From Closterium sp. NIES-65 (lineage: Eukaryota; Streptophyta; Zygnematophyceae; Desmidiales; Closteriaceae): DNA of 64,000 nt. The position numbers and the translations under genes were made by a program. The stretch lies in the NCBI GenBank assembly GCA_948144175.1, contig CANXME010000540.1, forward strand, positions 28,340 to 92,339. Reading direction: 5' to 3'. The notes under the pieces were generated by a model that saw nothing but the letters and a program-made list of their open reading frames with translations, was not told the DNA's origin and ran no database searches. Shown piece after piece: positions 1-9,319 of this stretch; the stretch's first letter is position 1, and every line of letters begins with the position of its first letter.

Positions 1-729
1 AGAGGGATCACTTCCAAAAGTGGTCCCGCTTGGTACCCGGGATCATTTGCGGCGGACCAGCTATGCACAGTGCATTGCAGCTTCGAAAACGAAGTGTTGA
101 CGAAAACAAAAATGTACCTGGTCACGCTTGAACAAGATGTCGCAGACAGCAGATACTTTTGGCGAAAAAAATCAAAACGCGATTTTCGCATGCGATTCCC
201 ATCGCCTTGGGTCGCTCTGGAAATGGTCCTGCGTGTCGAGCATCGTTTTCGTACGTGTGCCTCGAACTGTACATGCTGGTCCGTGGGCGGGTGCAAGTCG
301 GGTCCACACCTAGGCCGTTCGCTGGTCCATGCTGGTCCGCGCGGGTCCATGCAAATGCCCCTGGGCCGCAGCGGCCCAGCACGGCCCAGCGTAGGTCTTG
401 CGCACATAACACACCCCCTAAGGCATATCCACTCCCAGATGAGCAGTGCGAATCTCCCTTCTGGGGGGCTGGCGGAACTCGCCGGCACTGGGGTTTGAAC
501 CCGGAACCTCATCCTTTGGAAGTGCCCATTCAACTGACTAGGCCACTTCAGGATCGTCAAAATGGTTAGTCATTTCCACATTCACGAGGGTTCCGGATAG
601 TTCGCAAAAACCCTTCAAAACCCTTGAGCCCGGCTCACCCTTTTCAACCCAACATTTTTCTATGTGGGTTCTGGAGATGGTGCTCTGCTCACCCTAATCA
701 AGCCAAACCTAGTGCAGCCTGACCATGTG
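1..729. other. Left flank without a recognised gene
   Basis: No coding region with homology that I recognise. The open frames here overlap one another on both strands and look like chance frames. A tRNA-like box pair lies at about 482-552. The last bases before the Copia-A target site (about 708-734) resemble the segment of VHA-a exon 18 near 15930-15955, so this flank may be one more decayed unit of the exon-18 array that continues at 15411 on the other side of Copia-A. Confidence 0.4.
482..552 (-). other. tRNA-like sequence (A-box and B-box), possible SINE head or tRNA relic
   Basis: On the minus strand a TGGCCTAGTCAG stretch (A-box-like) is followed about 45 bases later by GGTTCAAACCC (B-box-like), which is the spacing of a tRNA gene. 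The anticodon stem does not pair well in any register I tried and no clean acceptor stem closes the molecule. I therefore do not call a functional tRNA. A SINE head or a degenerate tRNA is more likely. Confidence 0.3.
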
Positions 730-734
730 CAAGT

Positions 735-1168
735 TGTTACGAATAGTGGTTAATGAAAAACACTGTTGCGCACTCCTCACCGTAGCAAAGCCGAAGCACG
801 CTATCGAGAGTGAAGACGAAAAGGCAGAAGAAAGGCGAAGGGACAGACGGTTACAAGGAGCATCTGGACCGTCGGGCAGACAACATCAGGCAGCAACAGT
901 GGCGAGGATTCTGCCCGAACAGTTACATAACCACTCGGAGTCGCACGGTTGGATTTCGCTGCAATAAGGGAATGTACCCCTTAGAGTACATAGCTAGTTA
1001 GGCCGTTTCGAATTCCCCTGTACTCATATTTATATTCCTTGTACCCCACGTTTTTATTATCTCATTTACACTCACTCTGCTATTGAGGTCAAGGGCCCAC
1101 CACCACTAGACTAGAATTGTGCGAACCTTCTTGAGGTGATCCTGGTTACGATCACTTTCTGATTTCAA
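735..1168 (+). repeat. 5' LTR of Copia-A
   Basis: Begins TGTTACGAATAG directly after the target duplication CAAGT and matches the right LTR along its length with scattered substitutions and small indels. The terminal CA seen in the other copy (TTTCAACA) is not present here, so the exact right border and the primer-binding site are eroded. Confidence 0.85.
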
Positions 1169-1263
1169 GGGTTTATGATTGCGACTCAGGAATCCTTCGC
1201 ACCGCCATCTCCGAAATCTGCGACATTTGGAAAGTGGCGTCCGGCACACGATCACGTGTAAGA

Positions 1264-2308
1264 ATGGCCGGAGGATCTGGAGGTCAGACGAATATGACGG
1301 CTGAAGCGCAGCCCAACCCGGCTGCGATAAACGAGGAAACGACGACGATTCCTTCCGCCGTCCTCGCACAACTGCTTCAGCGACTCACGAGCCTGGAGCA
1401 AGGGCTCCAGACATTGCGGAATGGCGATGCGGGAACCTCTTCCCAACCCACTCAACCGGCCTCAAACGGCCAGAACTCCGCCCCGCAAGGCTTCTCTCTC
1501 GATACGAACGGTTTCCTGTCCCAGCGATGAAGCAGTTCTCTCTGCGCAATCAAGGTTTTTGCGCATATCAAAAATAAAGACAAGTGCGTGCTTTGACGGC
1601 AGAGACTTCTATACATGGAGCTTTGAGCTGGAGCTGCTACTGCAAAACGCGCAGATTTATCATTATTTCGACGGAAGCTACTCGGGGCCTACGGAAGAAA
1701 CTGACGACGCAAAAACCAAGTACTACAACGAGTCCCTGATGGCGTATGGGGTTCTTCTGCGGAACATGTCGCCGACGGAGCAATTGAGCATTCGCTCATA
1801 CAAGACCTCCCCTGCTCCAGCCCTCAAAGCCTGGCGCCACCTGAATGGCGTATACCAACCCAAGGACTCAGTGTCGTCGAGCCGCCTCCTCCAGCAGTTA
1901 CTGGAAACAAGGATGGCACCAGGAGAGAAAGCCAACAGTTACCTGATGCGCTGTCGGAGTCTACGCGATCAAATCGCGAAATTGGGGAGCTCGATCTCTG
2001 AGGAGATCTTCGTGAACATCGTGCTCCAAGGGCTCGGCCTAGAGTGGCGGCCCTGCAAGGCGCTTCTCCAACAGCAGGGGGTCATCTCGGAGGCCGCCCT
2101 TTGCGCCGCCCTCCTCGTCGAACAACGGGATATGGACCAGCAGCGACCAGCGCCACGACGAGAGAGAGAACGTCTCGCATTCTATGCAGACAACACGGAA
2201 GAGCGACGACCACGGCGCCTCTACTGCAAGATTTGCCGAAATTTTGGGCACTTGGCGGATCGATGCAAGCATCGATCTCGCCCTCGCCAGACCAATCCGA
2301 GCACTTGA
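1264..2308 (+). pseudogene. Copia-A Gag, frameshifted
   Basis: The first methionine frame (1264-1530) gives an acidic, Gln-rich N-terminus and then stops. The conserved part continues in another frame from about 1530 to 2308, so a frameshift separates them. The second part has the all-helical Gag fold signature (the Asp-Gly-Arg-Asp-Phe..Trp start near 1595, later the SRLLQQLLETRM region) and ends with a zinc knuckle, CKICRNFGHLADRC at about 2227-2268, of the CX2CX4HX4C type. It would package the element RNA into virus-like particles. As it stands it cannot make a full Gag. Confidence 0.8.
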
Positions 2309-2434
2309 TCCGGCCGACAAGACGCAAGAAACGACACGCGTCCCGCCGAGGGGTCTCAATCCCCACCGCGCAACCTGAACCCAACAACTCAGCAGCAGCA
2401 GCAGCCACCACAAGCTGCCCCCGTCCGCAACGTC

Positions 2435-5065
2435 ATGGGGAACATGACCATGACGAGCGGCTCTCGTCGCCCGCGCGCACGCTCACTCTCACCTGAGCCG
2501 GCGCTCGACCCAATCGAGGCATCTCCGAACAACAATCCATTCAGCACGCATCACGACTACAGCGACGACGACAACCAGGACTGGAATCTACCATTCCTGC
2601 TGCTTGAGAGCCCTCCGCACGTACCTGACATGCGGCCGGCACCGATCGACTGGATCGCGCGCGAACAGTTTTTGAAGGTAGACACTCCACACATCGTCAC
2701 TCCGCGACTGGCGCTGCTCGCGCGAAACGACAACAGGCGCTACAACAACTGATACCTGGACAACTGCTGTGGGCAGCATATGGTGGGTTCCGAGCGTTAC
2801 ATATCCAACGCCGTCTCCACTCCCGTCGTCACTTACGTCACAGTGGCGAACAACACGCGGCTGCGCGCAAGCGCGCAAGGTATCGTGGTGCTCAAGGCAC
2901 GAGGGAGCCGAACGCACATCACACTTAACGACGTGTTGATTGTGCAGAATCTGCGCTTTAATTTACTCTTGGCAGCGCAACTCCTGGATTGCGGAGTCAT
3001 CCTCAGCATCGACCCCGAGATGCGCGACATCCTGCTCCACTTCACGATGCCGAACAAGAAGCGCAAGCAGATCGGACGGGCGCGCGCCGAGAACGGCGTA
3101 TACGTTCTCGACTTCGACATTCCCGACTGCAGCGGCGATTCACAGGAATTGATTGACCTTGTCCCCCTGCGATTCGAACACATTCATCGCCGCGATTGGA
3201 AGCACCCTGATGGGCGCCCCTGGGTGCCACACCACTCACACCCCCGAGAGCTCGCGCTGCACGACCCCGATCCCGACGGCGTCTGCAGGGACTGCCACAC
3301 ACCAACGTCTTTGACGAGCGCGATCACCGGCCGTGGCCTTGCCGCCATTCGCGAAACAGAGCGAGACGCACCGCCTGAAGAGGGTCTCTCCCAACTGGAG
3401 TTGGAAACAGCTACACGGGTCGTATTCGGCACACCGGAACACCCTCTTCCCGGACCCGCATCCCAGCATCTCCAAGGAATGCTCCGCGGCGTTGGCGTCG
3501 GCACCTTCGACGCGCATGGGAATCCCCGGCCCTACACCAAACAAAAGGCGGCAGAGATCTACTCTCACCGGCGCGATTCCAAGAAACGGCTCTCACCCAC
3601 GGAAGAAGAGACATTGGCGCAACAAGAAGCCGAAGAGCTTCGGCGGAAGAGCCTCGCCGAGGCACGCGGAACGCTCGCCTAGGAGCAGGACGAGGAAAGC
3701 GCCTCCAATGAAGGGGGGTGGGGGAGCGCCGGCGGATGGGGAACGAGCGACACCAGCGGCTGGGGCGTCGCAACCGGCGGATGGGGCGCCGCACAAGGCG
3801 GCGAGACGAGCAGCTGGGGAGCTTTCCGCGAGGATCAAAGGGGGGGAGAGGACGAAGAACCTGCGCATGCCGAGGCCGAACCTCCTGTTGTTCCTCTAAG
3901 ACGACCTCCGCGCTGCCCTGCGTTAGGACCACCGCCGCCTGACATCCCTTCAGGTAGTGACCCCTGGGACACCATTGACTGGGGAAGTGAACCACTCACC
4001 CCGCGACGCACTGTCTACGGACCTGCCCCTGAACCACGCAAACCGGCGTTCGTACTTGGCACGATCCCCGGAACCAACATCCCCTACTCCATCATCCGCG
4101 ACGGAGAATTTCTCGCCCTCATGCTAACGACGGCGAACGAGGAAGAAGAAGAGAACGAGGGAGCAGCGCCTACACCTGCACCGGCACCTGACGAAGACCC
4201 TGCAGCCGCACTGGAGCGCTACATGCGCACATCTGGATTCCGCGTCGACGACGCCATCTGGCATCAGCGCCTAGGTCACCCTTCGCGCGTGACCCTGAAG
4301 AACTGCATCGAAGCCGGCGTCTTTGCACCAGGCGCGCTGTTGCGCCCTGACGGCTCCGAAGTGAGAGGAGGGACTCACCCGCACAGCTGCACTGTCTGCC
4401 CCGAAGCTGCGCTGAGTCACCAGCCCTTCCCCCTACTCGAGCCAGGAACCAATCGTTACGCCAAGCTTGAGAAGGTTTACAGTGACTTTCTCAACGTAGG
4501 ACACTGCGGCATCAACGACAAACTCTACACACTCACCTTCGTCGACGCCGGAACGCGCCACGTGTGGGTCGTAAACGTGGAAGCGCGTAGCAGAGCCTAC
4601 GAAGCATTCCGTCTGTGGCTGGCGCACGCGCAGCGGCAATCTGGGGAGAAATTGAAGATCTGGCAGTCCGATGGTGCGGCGGAGTTCAGGAGCAAGGAAC
4701 TGCAGGATAAACTCGCGCTAAAGGGGATCGAGCATCACATCTCCCTCCCCTACGCGCACCAGCAGCAGGGCGTAGCAGAGCGCACGAATCGCACCCTCAT
4801 GACGAAGGTACGGGCGCTAATGCGGCAGGCAAAGCTCCCGCCGATCTACTGGACCTACGCGATGCACCACGCCGTGCGGGTGCACAACCTGCTGTCAACC
4901 ACCGCAATCACCAGCAACTCCTCGCCGCACGTGAAATGGACGGGAAGAAAGGGGGACACCTCCATGCTCCGCGTCTGGGGCTGCATGGTTCAATACCGAC
5001 CGCCAACATCAACCATCGGGAAGTTCAAAAGCCGCGCGCGCTGGGGAATCCATCTCGGTATCAGC
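2435..5065 (+). pseudogene. Copia-A Pol, first part: protease, WG-rich linker, integrase
   Basis: One reading frame runs from 2435 to the Copia-B insertion at 5066, broken only by TGA at 2750-2752 and TAG at 3680-3682. The protease region begins with LDNCCGQHMVG at about 2756, where families normally have an Asp-Ser-Gly triad, so the active site looks damaged. A low-complexity linker with repeated Trp-Gly pairs lies at 3713-3826. The integrase follows: WHQRLGHPS and Cys pairs of the HHCC zinc site near 4258-4400, then the D, D and E motifs (YSDF near 4480, QSDGAAEF near 4663, and QQQGVAERTNRT near 4762). The frame resumes after Copia-B at 12700. Confidence 0.85.
3713..3826 (+). other. Trp-Gly repeat tract inside Copia-A Pol (Argonaute-hook-like)
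   Basis: In the Pol frame this stretch encodes five Trp-Gly pairs in 38 residues: GGWGSAGGWG, then SGWG, GGWG and SSWG, with tryptophans 6 to 11 residues apart in a Gly/Ser/Ala/Thr-rich, acid-flanked context. A further DPWDTIDWGSE lies at about 3958-3990. GW/WG repeats of this kind bind the tryptophan pockets of Argonaute proteins in several plant proteins and some viral silencing suppressors. That link is inference from composition. No equivalent tract is seen in the other copia elements here. Confidence 0.6.
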
Positions 5066-5187
5066 TGAGAAAAGTAGAACGAGAATGAGATGACTAAGGA
5101 ATGGAAGTGATACAAATATGCAACCCTAGAAATGTGTACCCCATATGGGCTACCCCACTATAGCCTACACAATATTATAATTTGACA
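5066..5187 (-). repeat. 3' LTR of Copia-B
   Basis: 122 bp, nearly identical to 12573-12694, flanked outside by TCAGC and inside by the polypurine tract (minus strand CTATGGGGGTG). Confidence 0.93.
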
Positions 5188-5392
5188 CACCCCCATAGGC
5201 AAAGTGGGGGAGAACAAGGGGTCACAAGACCAGTCAAGCAAAGCAGACAAAGCTCAGGGTGGATCACAACGTCACCACACAGTCTGAGCACAAGGTCAAG
5301 GCCACAAGGCCAGTTCACATGCAGGAGTACACATATATATAAGGCTAAACAAGCAAGAGTAGGTCTATATATATGTAAGAGTACAAGCAAGG

Positions 5393-8300
5393 TCAAGGGG
5401 TGAGCAAGTGAGGCAAGACGGGCACAAGACCCAGCTGAGTGCAGAAGCGCTGATGATCACAAGGCGGAAGTGCCTTGGTGAAAACATCAGCAGTGTTGGC
5501 CTCAGAGGCCACGTACGCAAGTCGCAACTGACCACGCTGCTGCAACTCACGAGCAAGAAAGTAGCGGAGAGCAATGTGCTTCGTTCTGTGCTCCAGGCAC
5601 TGCTCTCGACACATGGCTAGCATGGCCTTGTTGTCTACGTACAGCACCGGAGGAGAACGAGGCGGCTCTCCGAGGTCAGTCAGTAAATAGGTAAGCCAGC
5701 GAAGCTCCTGTGCAGCCATGGCCCCGGCGTAGATCTCAGCCTCACAACTGGAGCCGAGAACAGAAGACGAGCGAGTAGCCCGCCACGAAACAGAGCCGGA
5801 ACCAAGACTGAAGGTGTAACCTTGCGACGACCGCTGAGTAGCCTGGTCGTCAGCCCAAGAAGCGTCCGCGTGCCCAGTGAGGACCACTGGACTCCGCCCT
5901 CCAAGCACTAGCCCCATGCCCGACGTACTGCACAAGTAGCGCAACACCCTCTTCGCTGCAGCCATGTGCTCTGGTCTGTGTCTCCCAGGAGCAACATAGC
6001 GTGCAAGAATGCTAAGAGGGTATGCAAGGTCAGGTCGTGTGCAGGTCATCAGGTACATGAGGCAGCCAATAAGCTCTGGGTACGGACCACTCGACTCTAC
6101 GGACTCATCCGAAGGCAGAGCTGAGAGCGAGTGGCGAGTAGAAAGAGGAGTGGCTTGAGGCGAGGAGTACGTGAAGCCGAAGCGCTGAAGGACCTGCTGC
6201 ACCATGTGTGACTGAGTCAGGGTAATGGTGCGGCGTGCTCTGTCCCGGGTGATCTGCAAGCCAAGGTAGCTGCGCTGTTCACCCAGGTCTGTGCACGTGT
6301 GTCTCTTCTGCAGCTCGGACTTCACGTGGGCAAGTCCAGCAGTGTCAGCTGTGGCAAAGACCAAGTCGTCGACGTACACAAGGATGTAGAACGGCGGCAG
6401 AGAGGTGTCGGTGCGTAGAAACAGCGACGGGTCAGCAGTAGAGGGAGCAAACCCAAGAGCCGCAAGTGTAGTCCTCAGTGTGTCGTGCCACTCGCGGGGT
6501 GCCTGCCGGAGACCGTAGACTGGCCGTCGGAGGCTCCACTGGGTGCCAGGAGGGAAAGTCCCAGTGAAGCCAGGTGGACGGCGCAACCAGATCTCCTCGT
6601 GTAGGCTACCCTGCAGGAAAGCAGTGCTGAAGTCAAGGGAGTGAAGCTCGTAGTCACGCTTAGCGGCTACGTGTAGCAGCACCCGAAAAGTGGTCATCTT
6701 CGGGGTGGGAGAGAAGGTCTGAAAGTAGTCAACTCCCTGCCGCTCACTAAAGCCACGAGCCACGTACCGCGCCTTGAAGACAGGTGGAGAGCCCGGCAGC
6801 CGCTTCACCCTGAAGATCCACATGCCACTGACGATGTTCGCCCCAGGTGGGGGAACCGCGTCAACGTAGGTGCCTGTGGACTTCCAGGAAGCCATCTTTG
6901 CATCCATAGTTGCCTGCCACTGAGAGGAGTAGGGACCCTCTACGGCCTCCGCGTAAGAGCGCGGAGTCGGGATGTCTAGTGCATCCGGGTCTCCCTCAGG
7001 GGTAAGCAGTACGGACGCGAGATGAGGTGAAGCAACAGCCAGACACTGGAACTCCTCCTGCCTGTCCTCAAGGACGTCCGTGCCAAGAGCACACTCACCC
7101 CCGACGGACGGACGACAGACAGACGCAGACTCAGCAACAAGACTAGCAGCGTAGTCTAGACGACAGCGAGCAGCAAAGTCGACGAGCTCAGCAACTAGAG
7201 CAGACGCAGCAGTGGACTCAAAGGAGGGGTCAGTGACGACAGTAGCAAGGAGACGCGTGACAGTAGGACTGGCAGCACGAAGAGAGTCCGACTCAGGGTC
7301 GGCAAGCGTAGGAAGAGAGGACTCAGGAGGAGAGGGCAAAGGGGCACGCAGAGGAGCAGTGGACGGACGCAGAGACATCCGGTGCGTGCCAGGGACAGGA
7401 GGAGGACGCTGACGCGAACTGCGACCACTAGTGCGAGCAGCACGAACAGGCGACGCAGGACGAGACGCAGGCTCACGACGCTCACCAAGACCTCCAGTAG
7501 GACCAGTGTACAGAGAAGGAGAAGGCAGTGGGGAGGCCGGCGGTAACTGTGACTGCGACTGGACAGGCTGTGGACACTCTAAGTGAGGAGGAAGACCAAG
7601 AACCTGCTGAAGGAGCGGAACAAAGTACGGCCGAGGCCGCGCGGCGACTCCAGACACAGCAGGGACAGCACCAGCACCCCCAGCGGCAGCACCAGCGTCA
7701 GTAGCACCTCCAGCTCCAGTACCTTCAGCAGCACCAGCAGCACCCGCAGCAGGACCGCCGCCAGGACTGACAGCAGTAGCCTCAGCGCCAACACCCTCAG
7801 CAGCTCCGACTCCAGTAGCACTCGTAGGACTAGCACCTCCGAGACCGGCGGCACCAGCACCCTCAGCAGCCGAAGAAGCACCAGCTCCAGTAGTACGCCT
7901 CCAGCGCCGGGCAAACCACTCGCGCAGCTCCTGTGGAGAGAGTGGCTCCCGCCGAGACGAAGCACACGGAGAACCACCAGGCCCAGCACCGCCAGACGCC
8001 ACACGAGTAGGTCCAGCGGCCGCGGGCTCCGCACCCCCAGGCGCAGTAGCTCTAGACTCAGCACCCCTAGGCTCAGCAGCTCCAGACGCAGCACCCCCAG
8101 GTGAAGGACCCCCAGGCTCAGCACCCCCAGTCGTAGCACCCCCAGGCTCAGCACCCCCAGGCTCAGCACCCCCAGTCGCAGCACCCCCAGACTCAGCACC
8201 CCCAAGCTCAGCACCCACGCGCGCAGCACCTCCAGAGTCAGCACCCCCAGGCGCAGCACCCACAGCAGCACCAGAGTCACCAGTGACCTCGACAGACTCG

Positions 8301-9277
8301 ACCGCGTCTACCTGGGACACACCTGAAGGGGCAGGACCCTGAGGGGGGAGGGGGTCTACCGGGGGGGGACCTGGTACAAGGAAGTGCGGTGGCGGGGGGA
8401 GGGAAGGAGTGCGGTAGGGGAAGAGGCGGTAGTAGGGTACTGACTCGTCGAACGTGACGTCCTGGGAGGACAGAACACGACGAGAGGTGGGGTGGTAGAA
8501 CAGCCACCCAGGGGCGTCAGGGGGGAAGCCAAGGAAGACATAGGGAGCAGCACGAGGGGAGAGCTTGTCCGCAGACAAGTCGCGGACAAACGCCCGAGAT
8601 CCCCAGACACGGAACGCAGATGCATCGCCGACCTTCCCCGTCCACAGCAAGGCTGGGGAGGTCTCCGGCATGGAGACCCTGGGGTGAAGGTTGATCTGAT
8701 GCGCCACGTACCGAACCGCAAACGGCCACAGAAAATTGGGGGCAGCCGCATGCATCATGGACGTACGAGCGACGTCCATGACCATGCCAATGCGGCGCTC
8801 AGCAATCCCATTTTGCTGTGGAGAGTCCGGAAGCGTAAAGGTCTGGCGGATGCCTCGCGCACGACAGTAGGCTCGCAGAAGGCCAGAGGAGAACTCTCCG
8901 CCTCGGTCAGAGTGCAGACGCAGAACAGGAAAGTCCGAGCCGAAGCTCCTCCTGAGCTGGAGACGAGCTGCGCGGATCCAGTCGATCAACACCTCAGCGA
9001 CATCACCCTTGCTGCGCAAGGGGAAGACTGTGGTGTAACGCGAGTAGTCGTCAACCACCAGCAGGAAGTAGCGCTCGTGACCCTGTCCACGGACGCGGGC
9101 CGGGCCCCACACGTCCATGTGAAGCGTCTGCAGCGGGGCCTCTGTCGGGGGAAACTGAGAGGAGTGAGGGGCAGCTCGGAGCCGCCCCTCGACACAGGGG
9201 ACACAGGAAGGACCAGGCCCCGGAGGAAGGGGAGGGAGGGACCGGGGAAGACCAGAGACAAGGACACGGGAAGCCAT
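5393..9277 (-). CDS. Copia-B Pol: integrase, reverse transcriptase, RNase H (1294-codon open frame)
   Basis: Long open frame of a copia polyprotein. N-terminal residues include the Cys pair of the integrase zinc site (CVPCVEGRLRAAP). The integrase core follows with LHMDVWGP, HSDRGGEF and PQQNGIAERR (catalytic D, D, E). A Gly/Ala/Glu/Pro repeat linker joins integrase to reverse transcriptase. The latter has YGLRQAPREW and the catalytic LVYVDDLVFA. RNase H follows with ADASWADD and SSCEAEIYAGAM, ending near VFTKALPP. The true polyprotein starts upstream: a TGA at 9320-9322, in the same frame, interrupts the Trp of the motif before HHRLGHPS. The Met at 9275-9277 is thus only the first Met after that stop. 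Expression of the frame as it stands is doubtful. Confidence 0.85.
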   Translation of the reverse strand: MASRVLVSGLPRSLPPLPPGPGPSCVPCVEGRLRAAPHSSQFPPTEAPLQTLHMDVWGPARVRGQGHERYFLLVVDDYSRYTTVFPLRSKGDVAEVLIDWIRAARLQLRRSFGSDFPVLRLHSDRGGEFSSGLLRAYCRARGIRQTFTLPDSPQQNGIAERRIGMVMDVARTSMMHAAAPNFLWPFAVRYVAHQINLHPRVSMPETSPALLWTGKVGDASAFRVWGSRAFVRDLSADKLSPRAAPYVFLGFPPDAPGWLFYHPTSRRVLSSQDVTFDESVPYYRLFPYRTPSLPPPPHFLVPGPPPVDPLPPQGPAPSGVSQVDAVESVEVTGDSGAAVGAAPGGADSGGAARVGAELGGAESGGAATGGAEPGGAEPGGATTGGAEPGGPSPGGAASGAAEPRGAESRATAPGGAEPAAAGPTRVASGGAGPGGSPCASSRREPLSPQELREWFARRWRRTTGAGASSAAEGAGAAGLGGASPTSATGVGAAEGVGAEATAVSPGGGPAAGAAGAAEGTGAGGATDAGAAAGGAGAVPAVSGVAARPRPYFVPLLQQVLGLPPHLECPQPVQSQSQLPPASPLPSPSLYTGPTGGLGERREPASRPASPVRAARTSGRSSRQRPPPVPGTHRMSLRPSTAPLRAPLPSPPESSLPTLADPESDSLRAASPTVTRLLATVVTDPSFESTAASALVAELVDFAARCRLDYAASLVAESASVCRPSVGGECALGTDVLEDRQEEFQCLAVASPHLASVLLTPEGDPDALDIPTPRSYAEAVEGPYSSQWQATMDAKMASWKSTGTYVDAVPPPGANIVSGMWIFRVKRLPGSPPVFKARYVARGFSERQGVDYFQTFSPTPKMTTFRVLLHVAAKRDYELHSLDFSTAFLQGSLHEEIWLRRPPGFTGTFPPGTQWSLRRPVYGLRQAPREWHDTLRTTLAALGFAPSTADPSLFLRTDTSLPPFYILVYVDDLVFATADTAGLAHVKSELQKRHTCTDLGEQRSYLGLQITRDRARRTITLTQSHMVQQVLQRFGFTYSSPQATPLSTRHSLSALPSDESVESSGPYPELIGCLMYLMTCTRPDLAYPLSILARYVAPGRHRPEHMAAAKRVLRYLCSTSGMGLVLGGRSPVVLTGHADASWADDQATQRSSQGYTFSLGSGSVSWRATRSSSVLGSSCEAEIYAGAMAAQELRWLTYLLTDLGEPPRSPPVLYVDNKAMLAMCREQCLEHRTKHIALRYFLARELQQRGQLRLAYVASEANTADVFTKALPPCDHQRFCTQLGLVPVLPHLLTP
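7990..8270 (-). repeat. In-frame Gly-Gly-Ala-Glu-Pro linker repeats in Copia-B Pol
   Basis: About 15-bp units (plus strand CCCCCAGGCTCAGCA and variants) repeat in the coding region between integrase and reverse transcriptase and give GGAEPGGAEPGGATTGGAEP-like protein. The equivalent position in Copia-D (48170-48370) and Copia-E (about 57780-57930) also carries short in-frame repeats with different unit sequences. Confidence 0.75.
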
Positions 9278-9319
9278 GCCTCGGAGACGAGGCAGGGAGG
9301 GGTGACCAAGACGGTGGTG

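Noticed and set aside
482..552. Functional tRNA gene
   Set aside because: The A and B boxes are present, but the anticodon and acceptor stems do not pair. I list it only as tRNA-like.
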